This document shows, one piece after another, positions 1-11,925 of a stretch of DNA of 64,000 nt. The number at the start of each line of letters is the position of its first letter. Within the stretch, counting starts at the first letter, position 1. The DNA is taken from positions 45,863,109 to 45,927,108 of the forward strand of contig CM037864.1 in NCBI GenBank assembly GCA_021292105.1, written 5' to 3'. Under the pieces are notes generated by a model. That model ran no database searches. It was not told the DNA's origin and saw only the letters and a program-made list of their open reading frames with translations. Position numbers and translations under genes: made by a program. Origin of the DNA: Anadara kagoshimensis. Taxonomy: Eukaryota > Mollusca > Bivalvia > Arcoida > Arcidae.

Positions 1-420
1 AGGCTTTTGGTTGAAAACTGTAAGAGGAGTTGAGTTCACAAAGTAGGTACCCCCATTCAAATACTTGCTAAAAAGTGACTAAGTTTTAAAGTCTGGAAAA
101 ATGGGGAAAAAAATCTTGAAATATTTCCATAAAGTCAGGTCACATCCTCAATATATATATATTAACATTCTGTGAAGTTTCAAGGTTTTTGGTTGAAATC
201 TGTAAGAGGTGTTGAGTTCACAAAGTAGGTACCCCCATTCAAATACTTGCTAAAAAGTGACTAAGTTTCAAAGTCTTGAAAAATGGAGAAAAAATCTTGA
301 AATATTTCCATAAAGTCAGGTGCACATCCTCAATATATATAGAAACATTCTGTGAAGTTTCAATGTTTTTGGTTGAAAACTGTAAGAGGAGTTGAGTTCA
401 CAAGATTGGTACTATATTTT
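1..420. repeat. ~181-bp tandem repeat, cut by the window edge
   Basis: About 2.3 copies of a unit of roughly 181 bp. The phrase 'ttggttgaaa' followed by 'ctgtaagagg' recurs near positions 7, 189 and 370, and 'tactt' 'gctaaaaagtgactaagttt' recurs between them. The copies are nearly identical, differing by a few substitutions and small indels. No coding content is seen. The array continues beyond the left edge, so its true length is unknown. Confidence 0.85.
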
Positions 421-3128
421 CCCCGCCCTTAGTTTCTGTTCTACTTCACCAACGGTGCTCTAGAAATCGGAAGAACTTAAGAAAGGACAATAACTTCCTG
501 CATATTATGTGAAATGAAGTAATACGACTTCATGAAAACAGAGACATATAAAACCTGTCTCTGATGAAAAGAAATTAAAGGTTGTAAAAACCATGGATTA
601 AACTAATGACAACAACTTTAATCGGATATCCACTGTAAAAACGATCTAATGAGGACTTGTAACAAGGTAAATAAATTTTATCTGAAGTTTTTTTCAGTTT
701 TGTTTAGATTTTGATTTCAAGTTGTTCTTTCTTGCGATTTATTTTGTTGATTCAAAATAAACAACTGGAAAAGGTATTTAAATGAACATTGATGATGAAA
801 TTGTCTGTCTTCGGAGACATATGGTGAGAAGTGGAGTGTGTGCGGAAGATCGGAAGTATGTAGCAGAGATTCGAGAATGAAGCATGTCGTTTTTATATTA
901 AACTGATAACTGAAAAGGACAGGGTGTCATGATCATTTTAAAAGGGGCAAGGGTGTACTGGACTAAAAAGGTCAGTCACTACGCTATGTGAATACATTCG
1001 GGTGTCAAATGCAGGCATGCCCCCAAACACATGGCTAATTTGCATACGAACTACGGTATCGATATAGCCTACACAACTTCACGAGTCACAAACGATTTAT
1101 CAACATAGCCAATAACTTGTAAATAAACTTCTTCTTTCAGTTTCGTATCACATTTTTGGGAATAATCTTTGATTTCTACTTTATGTTATGCATAATTTCG
1201 CTACCGGCAAACTGATAGGAATGAATTTTAATACCCAATGAAAGCGGAAAAATCCTCGTGACGTTATGATGAATATTAATGAACCAGGTCGGGATATCCC
1301 AAACACGAAATATTATTGACAATCAATTTTTAAAAAATATATATAATTTATCATCAAATGTAATCCATGTTTAAAGTTATTTAACTTAAAAACTGTTTAA
1401 TGAGCATACTTTATGTTTATTTATCGATGTCACTTTGCGTAAATTAAAAAAATCCAATATGGCGGCGACTGTAAAACAACCACATGTACAGCACTGTAGG
1501 TCAAAAAGAAGAACGTCCGCGCGAACTGACAAGATCGTCATTTTTGTTGGGTTTTCCGAGGGGCGTATACTTAATGGATTTTTATGGTTTTTGTCTTAAA
1601 ATTATCATACAAAAGTGAAGAATTAAAATATATATCCAGCAAAAACAATTACGGACTAATACGCGTATGAATACATTTCAGATCGGCACATGTGTACATG
1701 ATGAAAACATTGCTTTCATAACTTTCCGGGAGACCCAATCACTCAGATTAGAGTTTATACATACCTGGGATACCGTATACGGAAATTCCCGTAATTTCAG
1801 TCGAAACGAAGGATTTGATTGGCTGTCAAGGTGAAATGAGAGCGGCGCTAAATACGAAAAAATCCAACGATCGCTATAAAGCATTCAGCATGGCTGATGC
1901 TTTAAAAACAGCTGATCTTAGAAATATATAATAAAACCCGCGTGGCCCCTATATTTTTAGATACATTGTACGGACGTAGTAGAAGACAGTTCTTAGACGT
2001 GATAAAGTTTGCGCAGGACGTGTTCAAAGAGTTCGTAAATCTATGTCCAAAATACGAATGATAAAAGTTTTTAAGAAATAGATATGTAGCATATTTTAAC
2101 ACAAATCTTCCAAACACGCTCAATATTTTTGTATATACTGATATAGCTTACAGATGCACAATGAACAACAAAAACTAGCAATGACCCATGGCGTTTACTT
2201 CTTTGCTGTTTACACAGTCCTGCCTGTCGATGCAAAACGTGATGAATAATGAACTGACAAGATATTTTTTTAGTCAACCATGTTTTATAAACAAAAATTC
2301 TTTGAAGCATCAACTTTAATATCCAATATTTGATTATGAAAATAAAAAAAAATCGAAATTCAAAATTGATTTTGAAAAGACCCCGTAAACATCGATACAA
2401 AACACCGATCGAGTTGCACCTTTACATAGATGTTGACATGTAAGTTTTACATTGGATGCACAGGCTGTTGAAAATTTCGAATTTAAATTAAATTGATATC
2501 ATGTCTAGAATATAAGTATTTTATATGTGTAAAAACCGGAGGAAAAAAAGTTTTCTAGCGGCATAGATTTTGTGAATTATATAGTGACTGTTGTAGAATT
2601 TTAAATGCTTCAAACTCGACATTGTGTAAAAATAAAAAAGAATACAAGTTTTTCCCGGATGAAGGTTAAAAACGTCAAAGTGAAACGTTATGAACACAAA
2701 CAGTGGTAATTGTTCAGTGTGATAAATTTTATACTTTTTATGTCTCTATAACTGATTTCTTTACATAAAACAAACACACTTTTCCTACTCTTTATTAAAA
2801 TATGATTTGTAACGAAATTGATAAACTATTTCAAAAGTTTGAACGAGTTACTTTTTCTCTAGAAAAAACGGAGGAAAAGACAAATCAAAATTTAAATCAC
2901 GTAAAAAATGAAACCGTTCCACAAATTTCAAATAAAAAATTTGAACTGAAATATTCTTTCTATCAAAAAACCTGTAGAACATTATTTGTAGGTAATTTTC
3001 TGTAGTTTCCTATGATACCAAGTTTATATCGATCCGTCAATATTTACGATATTTACACCAAAATATGTACAAAGCACTGCCTGAAAATCCGGTTGGCGCT
3101 CTATGGCCCTTACGGGGGTTAAGGGGTT
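421..3128. other. No supported gene; unassigned DNA left of the minisatellite
   Basis: No exon of a recognisable protein is seen on either strand. Open frames here are short and low in complexity. Because p190 RhoGAP exon 3 ends at 5063 and the gene must continue leftwards, most of this stretch is probably p190 intron. One point of interest is the ATGGCGGC start context near 1459, listed separately. Confidence 0.5.
1456..1600 (+). promoter_or_regulatory. Possible start region with a YY1-like AATATGGCGGC context
   Basis: At 1457-1468 the sequence AATATGGCGGC matches the known animal YY1 start-site motif (AAnATGGCGGC). The ATG opens a 46-codon frame ending at TAA near 1600, with a basic stretch (RSKRR). 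YY1-type motifs often overlap the start codon of broadly expressed animal genes. No downstream exon could be linked on this strand and the frame matches nothing I recognise. It may be the first exon of an unrecognised gene or an unrelated match. Confidence 0.2.
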
Positions 3129-4768
3129 AATGGAGATGTTCATGTAGTCAGTCAAAGTAAAGGTCTTTAATGGAGATGTTCATGTAGTCAGTCAAAGTAA
3201 AGGTCTTTAATGGAGATGTTCATGTAGTCAGTCAAAGTAAAGGTCTTTAATGGAGATGTTCATGTAGTCAGTCAAAGTAAAGGTCTTTAATGGAGATGTT
3301 CATGTAGTCAGTCAAAGTAAAGGTCTTTAATGGAGATGTTCATGTAGTCAGTCAAAGTAAAGGTCTTTAATGGAGATGTTCATGTAGTCAGTCAAAGTAA
3401 AGGTCTTTAATGGAGATGTTCATGTAGTCAGTCAAAGTAAAGGTCTTTAATGGAGATGTTCATGTAGTCAGTCAACCTAAAGGTCTTTAATGGAGATGTT
3501 CATGTAGTCAGTCAAAGTAAAGGTCTTTAATGGAGATGTTCATGTAGTCAGTCAAAGTAAAGGTCTTTAATGGAGATGTTCATGTAGTCAGTCAAAGTAA
3601 AGGTCTTTAATGAAGATGTTCATGTAGTCAGTCAAAGTAAAGGTCTTTAATGGAGATGTTCATGTAGTCAGTCAAAGTAAAGGTCTTTAATGGAGATGTT
3701 CATGTAGTCAGTCAAAGTAAAGGTCTTTAATGGAGATGTTCATGTAGTCAGTCAAAGTAAAGGTCTTCAATGGAGATGTTCATGTAGTCAGTCAAAGTAA
3801 AGGTCTTTAATGGAGATGTTCATGTAGTCAGTCAAAGTTAAGGTCTTTAATGGAGATGTTCATGTAGTCAGTCAAAGTAAAGGTCTTTAATGGAGATGTT
3901 CATGTAGTCAGTCAAAGTAAAGGTCTTTAATGGAGATGTTCATGTAGTCAGTCAAAGTAAAGGTCTTTAATGGAGATGTTCATGTACATGTAGTCAGTCA
4001 AAGTAAAGGTCTTCAATGGAGATGTTCATGTAGTCAGTCAAGGTAAAGGTCTTTAATGGAGATGTTCATGTAGTCAGTCAAAGTAAAGGTCTTTAATGGA
4101 GATGTTCATGTAGTCAGTCAAAGTAAAGGTCTTCAATGGAGATGTTCATGTAGTCAGTCAAAGTAAAGGTCTTTAATGGAGATGTTCATGTAGTTAGTCA
4201 AAGTAAAGGTCTTCAATGGAGATGTTCATGTAGTCAGTCAAGGTAAAGGTCTTTAATGGAGATGTTCATGTAGTCAGTCAAAGTAAAGGTCTTTAATGGA
4301 GATGTTCATGTAGTCAGTCAAAGTAAAGGTCTTCAATGGAGATGTTCATGTAGTCAGTCAAAGTAAAGGTCTTTAATGGAGATGTTCATGTAGTCAGTCA
4401 AAGTAAAGGTCTTTAATGGAGATGTTCATGTAGTTAGTCAAAGTAAAGGTCTTTAATGGAGATGTTCATGTAGTCAGTCAAAGTAAAGGTCTTTAATGGA
4501 GATGTTCATGTAGTCAGTCAAAGTTAAGGTCTTTAATGGAGATGTTCATGTAGTCAGTCAAAGTTAAGGGTTTTAATGGAGATGTTCATGTAGTCAGTCA
4601 AAGTAAAGGTCTTTAATGGAGATGTCCATGTAGTCAGTCAAAGTAAAGGTCTTTAATGGAGATGTTCATGTAGTCAGTCAAGGTAAAGGTTTTTAATGGA
4701 GATGTTCATGTAGTCAGTCAAAGTAAAGGTCTTTAATGGAGATGTTCATGTAGTCAGTCAAAGTAAAG
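3129..4768. repeat. 40-bp minisatellite, about 41 copies
   Basis: The unit (begins AATGGAGATGTTCATGTAGT and ends AAAGGTCTTT) is exactly 40 bp, so the text repeats every two printed lines. It runs from about 3129 to 4768. Homogeneity is very high: most units are identical, with scattered single changes (GTCTTCAA for GTCTTTAA, GTTAGTC for GTCAGTC, AGTTAAGG for AGTAAAGG). There is one 6-bp CATGTA duplication near 3985. Variant units cluster in the right half (after 3985), as expected from local spread of variants. It lies left of p190 exon 3, probably inside the next intron. Not coding, not CRISPR. Confidence 0.97.
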
Positions 4769-5062
4769 GACACTTCTTAACATGTTCTTTGCCAAAATTA
4801 CTTAACAACTAAACATCTTCTTGTGTCATACATGCACAAGTCACAATCAAATTGTTTTTAAATTTTGCCTTTATATATATTTCAAAGAATTTTTATCATT
4901 CATTTTTATTTTTTGTTATTCCAAAATTTTTTTTTAACTTCTTATCCATAAGAAAATGGTTCCATTGCAATAACTGCAATTCTGTATCAGCACCAGTTTA
5001 ACCCCTACAGTACTTGAAAAGGTTTATGTATTTTATACCTTTTAATTAATTAGTTTACTTAC

Positions 5063-8000
5063 TCTAATTTTCTATTTTCTGCTTGTAATGCATTAAGATG
5101 GTTTCTAAAACAGGTTTCTGCTTCGGAAGATGAAAGTAGGTCATATGGTAACCTAGTTTCCTGATAATTGTCTAAAAAATCATCAGTCATTTTCCAACTC
5201 TCTCCTTCTTGACATATATTCACAAAATATTGGTCAAAATCTGCATGTTGTAGAATATATCTTTGACAACCTGTCCAAGCTCTGTCAAAAGATAAAACAA
5301 TAAATTATCTAAAAGTTATACCAGTAACTGAAATGGGATAGCATTTCAAAAGTGCATCCAAAACTAACCCCAACTGGAAAATCCCCAACTATGTGGATGA
5401 TCAATATACAATTATCTACTCCATTAAAGTTTCTGTGAATTTTTATAAAGAATAGTAATATATTTTTCCAGAAAAGTGTCAGACAAAATGCTGCGGAAGA
5501 TATGAAGTAAACACTATATCCCCCACACACTTGGGAGTAATGCAATAAAGAAACATGAACTTCACTGAGCATGCGGAATGTTCCAATTTTTAATTGCTTA
5601 ACTGATATAAATAAAAACTCCAGACCTAACTGGGCCAACAATACTCAAATTGATATTTAGCCCTGTATCTTATTGATATACATCAGCATTCAAACTCTCA
5701 CTCAGACAGATCCTAGTGATAAAGTCTGTTAGTTCATCTGCCAAAAGTTTGAAGTCTTCTCTGGGTACCACTTCCACACTTTCATCCTGACAGTTGTTAA
5801 ACTAGTAGATACTCTATAGTCTTAAGAGAGTGATCAAGAAATCTGTGAGCTACTGCAGGGATTTATCAAGGGCCTATTTAGGGCCGAAATTCGGCCCCAT
5901 TCCCAATGGAAAAACATTGATTTTTTTCCCAAATGGGCTGAGAAAATTCCCAATTAGAAAATACACTTAAGAGATCATGATTCAATAACTCCATAATGTC
6001 ACATAATAGCAAGTGTTACACAAAGCACCTCAAGATGGAGGATGCAAAATCAAGTAAAAAGATTCTAGATTATTTTAAAACAGCATCTGCAAAGCAAGAT
6101 GAAAATACCGCTTCTACATCAAAGGCCTCGAGACACCGTGATAAACCAAATTCTGATACCGAGATTGAAAGTAAACCGGCAAAATGCGATGATGACAAAC
6201 TTGAATATCAAATTAAATTATTAAACACTGATAAAAACTTGGCGGCAGAAAAAGATTATTCATTATTAAATGGCATCAAAATGATGTTGACGTTTTCCCA
6301 AAATGAGCAAAAAGTTGATAGTTTTCCCAATTTTTAGTCTAGGGCCTTTTCCCAAAGGACCCTGACAAATCCCCATACTGCTCACTTAGTATACACCTGC
6401 TTTTAACTTTAACCATTTAATGTAAATTTGAAATAGGCAGGCAAAACAATAAAAACATGCATGAACAATAATGGCCACCACAGAATCTCCCATTAGCTCT
6501 TTCTATGGTTATTTAGCATTTGGTAATAAAAAAAGAACAGGCTTCTTCTAGTTCTAATGAGATCTTAAAATTAATGTTACATTTATTTTATGGTAGTCAT
6601 GGCAAAATATGAACACTAACCAATACATTGTAAGAGACATAAATTTCACCACAGCTGGTGACATTTCAATATAAGCGAAACAAGAAAATGCTTTTTTCAA
6701 TATCCCGCTTAGATGAAAAGATGTTGCCATGAATATGTTTCAAGCATTTAACAGCAGAGTAACTGGTGGAAAAATCTAAGAAACTGAAGTGTAGAGCATT
6801 TCTAGCTATACACACCAATTGAAGAAAGTATACACTATTTAATACCTAAAGTAACATTGATCAATTTCTCTTAACTGCACAGACAGATAGACTAATACAT
6901 GCATACAGATGGGACCTGTTTCCAATTGTTTAGCTGGGGTTAATAATCCATAAATGACCTAGACCCTACAAATTTAAAATTCTTAGTACCAAAATTTCCA
7001 AAATGTTTGAAAATATAGTCCCTTTTAAAGTATTTATCCAAAAATTTACTAAAAGAGTTTACTTTTTGAAATAATTTCTCAGAAATTAGCAGCCAAAGGC
7101 AATTTGGCTACCAGGAATGGAAACATAGTATTAACATAAAATGTCAATTTTTTCATTCATTCAAGTTTTTACTTTAGAAAACAATCCTACCTGTCTGCTA
7201 TAGTGGGTAAATCTGGTAAGAAATGCTGTAAAACATCTGGTAATCTTTTGATGAAGTGCTGCTCCCGCATCCTGATCTGCTCGTCTCGCAAATACTTTGT
7301 ATGTTGTCGAAACAATTTTTTTGCTGAATCTGATCCAAATAAGTCCACATAGTGACCAAAATCTGATTCTTTTTCCAGTTTTTTCCTAGCCATATTCCAC
7401 GTTGCTTTTGGATCTTGTACATTTGTCCGTAATAAACTTTTATAAGCTTCTGTCGCTACATCTAATATTTCTCTTCGCTGTTTGAATGCCTCATGAACTG
7501 CTGTAATCTTTGGTCTTGTTTTACTTTTGTCAATCATATGAGCTAAAACCATGAAAGCTTGCTCTACGTTGACATTTTCGTGAGCAGAGGTCCCGATTAG
7601 CGGTATATTAGTTTTATTTTCTCTCCTTGAAGCTAATTTCTCTGCTTCTTTCACATATCGATCATCAGCCTCATCATTTTTGGTAGTTACTAAGACAACC
7701 GGTTTCTTTGTTTTTATTGCACCAGTTAAAAGATGAGAAACAAAGTCAACCTGATGTTCTAGAGATCTCTGTTCTACTCTACTCACATCAAAACAACATA
7801 TATAACCGTCTATATTCAACTTTCCATCTGGCATTAATTTCTGTTCATAAGCACTATCTGTCTCCATTCCTGAAATTCCAAAGAATAAATTATTAAATTG
7901 AAATCAGTAATATTGGACGTGACAAGCAACCCCAACATCCCTGGCACCTACAGACTGTGTGATTCTTTTTTGGATGTGACAAGTAACCATAAGTACCCTA

Positions 8001-9467
8001 TCTTTGTAAATGTATTTTATTAGTGAATTCAGCAAAATAGTTTCACAGAAAATCAAAAAAGCTACAGATAAACTAAAATTTAGCATTTTTTATCTGTACT
8101 TATACCTAGTTGTAACTGAAAACACTGTGCATTTCCCCTTTTACAATCAAATATCTATGTAAAAAGGACAATATTGCCACTCAGGGATTTATCATGTTGA
8201 AACTGTCTACAACAATACAGGAAGTGATACCCTCGGTGATGTATTAGACTGCAAGTGCAAAAGGATGTTATGTTTACCAGATTTTTCAACATGTAAAATA
8301 ATAATGGTGACAATATTTTTACTATGCAGAGATATTCTATGGTATCTGTGGAGGCACATAGCAATATTTCCATTCTGACTAAACCCAAGCAAGTGTACTA
8401 ACCTTTATTAAAGTAAATTGGGTTTAAATTTTGCAAAATCCACTGTCATATATAAAACATTGAAACAGATAATTGAGCAGTGTACATGTAACTTGACAAT
8501 GCAAGACATAATTGTCTAAAGAACAGTGTAGATAGGCTACACTTCAAAGTACATCAACAAACTTTAACTAAAATCAGCAACATTGTGTATGGTACCAGAG
8601 TATAAGCTCTTCTTACTGTGTACAAGCTTATAACACTTAAATAATACAACATGTACAGAAATGGAAAACCTTTTTTAATGTTCTAAAAGACTTATAAAGG
8701 ATACCTGCTTTGAGATATGCTAACTCAAGAATCAAGGACTATATTTATACATATGCATATATTTTTGCTATGGAATTGTGATGATTGTATGCATGTAACA
8801 CTGATATAATCAGTCTTACTTTCCAGTGGAAGTTCATGTTTAACTTAATTTGCCAGTTTTCAAAGTTTTTACTTTGCTTAGAATAAAGATTTGAACATGG
8901 ATCAGTATGTTTTTTATTATCATAACAATTATTTGTATTGCTATTCTTATTCCCTTTTTGATGGTAATGTAATGAAAGAATCTAAAAACTCTGATAGAAT
9001 AAATGATGTGCTCGGACTATACATGCACTTGTTTAATATTTGACCTTGCTCTAAGTCTATATACCTACCTAGCTGGTCTTTACATATATACATTAACTTC
9101 TCTGCAGATTGCACTTTGGTCCCGACAGATCTCTTCACATAAGGATCTCTTCCAGTTTTAAAAGGCTGGAATGACACATCATCAATAAACTCAGACTGTT
9201 CAATGACATGAAATGTAAAATGGTTCCCTTCATCCAGTTTGGTCACTTCACCCCAATACAAAAAATGATCATTGTTAATCACACGGCCAGCAAAGTCGCT
9301 CTGACTAAGGACAGATATATGGTCCCGATAATACTTGTCCGCAACAGAATAGATGAATCTGTTACACAACATGACTTTCCAATCCCTACAACACCTTTCT
9401 CTTTTTCTGTCCCAGACAACCCTATCACACTGATGTTGAATGTTCGGTCTTCCGCCTTTTTCGCCAT
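5063..9467 (-). CDS. ARHGAP35: p190 RhoGAP (ARHGAP35/ARHGAP5 homologue), 5' three coding exons; partial
   Basis: Minus-strand gene; the 3' part lies beyond the left edge. Coding exons: 9467-9069, 7869-7191 and 5281-5063, with donors GTAGGT, GTAGGA and GTAAGT, AG acceptors, and phases 1, 2 and 2 that join in frame. Exon 1 starts [10 protein letters not shown] and carries a GTPase P-loop (GVVGIGKSC, residues ~25-33). Exon 2 carries a TKND guanine-specificity motif and a GTSA motif, then the first FF domain (WNMARKK...F...YVDLFG). Exon 3 continues with a second FF domain (LPYDLL). In this family, the N-terminal pseudo-GTPase, FF repeats, further pseudo-GTPase regions and a C-terminal RhoGAP domain act to switch off Rho at adhesion sites. 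The RhoGAP domain is not in the window. Immediately after GKSC (9368-9370) one base is missing relative to the conserved GKSCLCNRF reading, so the frame shifts once. The ARHGAP35 symbol stands for the ARHGAP5/35 ancestor. Confidence 0.93.
5856..6374 (+). mobile_element. Non-autonomous DNA transposon (hAT-like ends) carrying a ~100-codon frame
   Basis: The left end CAGGGATTTATCAAGGGCC and the reversed right end GGGATTTGTCAGGGTCC form imperfect terminal inverted repeats. Inside each end lies a stretch alluding to the same words (FSQ/'cccaa' motifs: TTTTCCCAA on the right, TTCCCAATGG on the left). An open frame at 5996-6337 encodes a charged, low-complexity peptide (internal [16 protein letters not shown]) like the N-terminal segments of hAT/zinc-finger-type transposase relatives. 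CAGGG ends are typical of hAT elements. The flanks share TACTG, but a clean 8-bp target duplication is not seen, so the superfamily call is an inference. Confidence 0.5.
6900..7130 (-). repeat. Dispersed repeat, related to 50530-50712
   Basis: Read on the minus strand, this segment (ATTCCTGGTAGCCAAA ... GGCTGCTAATTTCTGAG ... ACTTTAAAAGGGACTATAT) aligns along its length with plus-strand 50530-50712 (ATTCCTGGTAGCCAAA ... GGCTACTAATTTCTGAG ... ACTTTAAAAAGGACTATAT). It is two diverged copies of one unnamed family. No coding capacity. Confidence 0.75.
7870..9068. other. p190 intron 1 contents
   Basis: No exon on either strand. Positions ~8820-8901 match the 3' end of the reverse-transcriptase element family described at 53140-55400 (AGTTTTTACTTTGCTT core), in plus orientation. 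The rest shows nothing recognisable. Confidence 0.6.
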
Positions 9468-10078
9468 TTTTAATTTCTGAATGGCGTTTTATGTAACGGA
9501 GTAAAATTGTCTGCTTGTCCGACATCTGTGTCAACACCCATTTTTATCTCCTTTCTTTATTTGATACATAGAAGTGGAATAATTTACACAAGCTAAATGC
9601 ATAGCCATCTTTCAGAATGATCATTAGAAATTATCATATAAATATGTCATTGTTGAATTATTTCTGTTGTTTTAACAACTCCTATAGAATCATTTATTTT
9701 GTGTAAGTTGAACCTATCATTCCGCATTCCAATTCACAAACACAGACAGTAAATGAAGATGCACAGATCAAAATTTCTCTTCTAAAAACAGACTCAACAT
9801 GTTGTCGCTACCAGGAATTCAAATACAAATCTGAAAGAATAAAAAAATAAAGAAATTTTCAAAAAATATTTCATGTACATGTATATATACAACATATATT
9901 ATATAATTATCAAAATAGATACTGTCAGTGGATATGTAATATAACAAAATGCATTTTTATATTCATTTCAGTGAATTGTGATGGTGATATTTGGTATTTT
10001 GATTTTTGCTTTCGTTACAAAAAACTAAAATGCAGAAAATCGTAAGACCAAAGCAATTTTTATGACATAACATAATGT

Positions 10079-11834
10079 AAACAAGAGGCCCATGGGCCTT
10101 ATACGCTCACCTGATAACTAATGGCTAGCTGATAGATTTAAAGACATCGTAAATACTAAACCCCAATGACCCCATTTTTTCTTTACATCAAAATTATCAT
10201 TGTATCAATACCTACAACATTCTAATATACATGCCTATACAAAACGTTTATAGTTTTCAAGATAATTAACCATTTCAGTATTGTTTTACATCTGTGACCT
10301 TGACCTTTAAACCCATGACCTTTTCCATACATCAAAATGATTGTTTTATCGATACCTACAACATTCTAATATACATCCTTATACAAAAAGTTAATAGTTT
10401 TCGAGATAATTAACCATTTCGGTATTGTTTTCGCATCTGTGACCTTGACCTTTGAACCCATGACCTTTTTCTTTACATCAAAATGATCGTTGTATCAATA
10501 CCTACAACATTCTAATATACATGCCTATACAAAAAGTTTATAGTTTTCGAGATAATTAACCATTTTGGTGTCGTTTCGCATCTGTGACCTTGACCTTTGA
10601 ACTCATGACCTTTTTCTAATACCTACAACATTCTAATATACATGCCTATACAAAAAGTTAATAGTTTTCGAGATAATTAACCATTTCAGTATTGATTTGC
10701 ATCTGTGACCTTGACCTTTGAACCCATGACCTTTTTCTATACATCAAAATGATCGTCGTATCAATACCTACAACATTCTAATATACATGCCTATACAAAA
10801 AGTTATAGTTTTCGAGATAATTAACCATTTCGGTATTGTTTTGCATCTGTGACCTTGACCTTTGAACCCATGACCTTTTTCTATACATCAAAATGATTGC
10901 TGTATTAATACCTACAACATTCTAATATACATGCCTATACAAAAAGTATATAGTTTTCGAGATAATTAACCATTTTGGTATTGTTTCGCATCTGTGACCT
11001 TGACCTTTGAACCCATGACCTTTTTCTATACATCAAAATGATCGTTGTATCAATATCAACAACATTCTAATATAAATGCCTATACAAAAAGTTTATAGTT
11101 CTCGAGATAATTAACCATTTCCGTATTGTTTCGCATCCGTGACCTTGACCTTTGAACCCATGACCTTTTTCTATACATCAAAATGATCGCTGTAACAATA
11201 TCTACAACATTCTAATATAAATGCCTATATAAAAAGTTTATAGTTTTCGAGATAATTAACCATTTCGGAATTGTTTCGCATCTGTGACCTTGACCTTTGA
11301 ACCCATGATCTTTTTCTATACATCAAAATGGTCGTTGTATCAATACCTACAACATTCTAATATACATGACTATACAAAAAGTTTATAGTTTTAGAGATAA
11401 TAAGTATAATCAGAGGTAAAAAAAATTAGGTCACGACCTTCACAATTGACCTTGACCTCATTTTGAAGATACTAACAAGAAGATGTCAAAACTGAAAACC
11501 CCATGTCATTATCTGGTCAAGTAGTCAAGTTATAACAATTTGAAGCTATTTTACGATTTTTTCAAAATTAAACGCAAAAACGCGTAACCCATTTTTCGAC
11601 CGAATTTCACGAAATGAACAAACTACAGGCTTAAGACCCTAGAGAAGCCAAATATCACATCAGATTTTTTCTCCAATCAATACTTTCCGAGAAGAAGATT
11701 TTTTAAGATTTTTGCACCCCTAGGTCACCTTGACCTAGTTATGGTAGCCATGGCAATGCCACGAACAAATCTGAATTGCACCGACCCAGACATGCTTCTG
11801 ACCAAGTCTCGTTGAAATCTGCCCAGTGGTTCGT

Positions 11835-11873
<39 letters not shown>

Positions 11874-11893
11874 GACGACGACAGACAACGGAC

Positions 11894-11925
<32 letters not shown>

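Larger units (their letters stand above)
5064..7186. other. p190 intron 2 (5282-7190) contents
   Basis: The intron between p190 exons 2 and 3 holds the hAT-like non-autonomous element at 5856-6374 and part of a dispersed repeat near 6900-7130. Open frames at 5309-5641 match nothing and are judged chance. Confidence 0.6.

Noticed and set aside
3129-4768. Regularly spaced short repeats reminiscent of a CRISPR array
   Set aside because: The units are contiguous 40-bp copies with no unique spacers, in animal nuclear DNA. It is a minisatellite.
5309-5641. 110-codon minus-strand frame between p190 exons
   Set aside because: It lies in the intron immediately before exon 3 with no recognisable sequence; p190 splicing phases are satisfied without it.
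8947-9537. 196-codon frame with a start upstream of the p190 exon
   Set aside because: Its N-terminal part is out of frame with p190 because of the one-base deletion; the real start is at 9467 in the other frame, and the C-terminal part reads into the intron.
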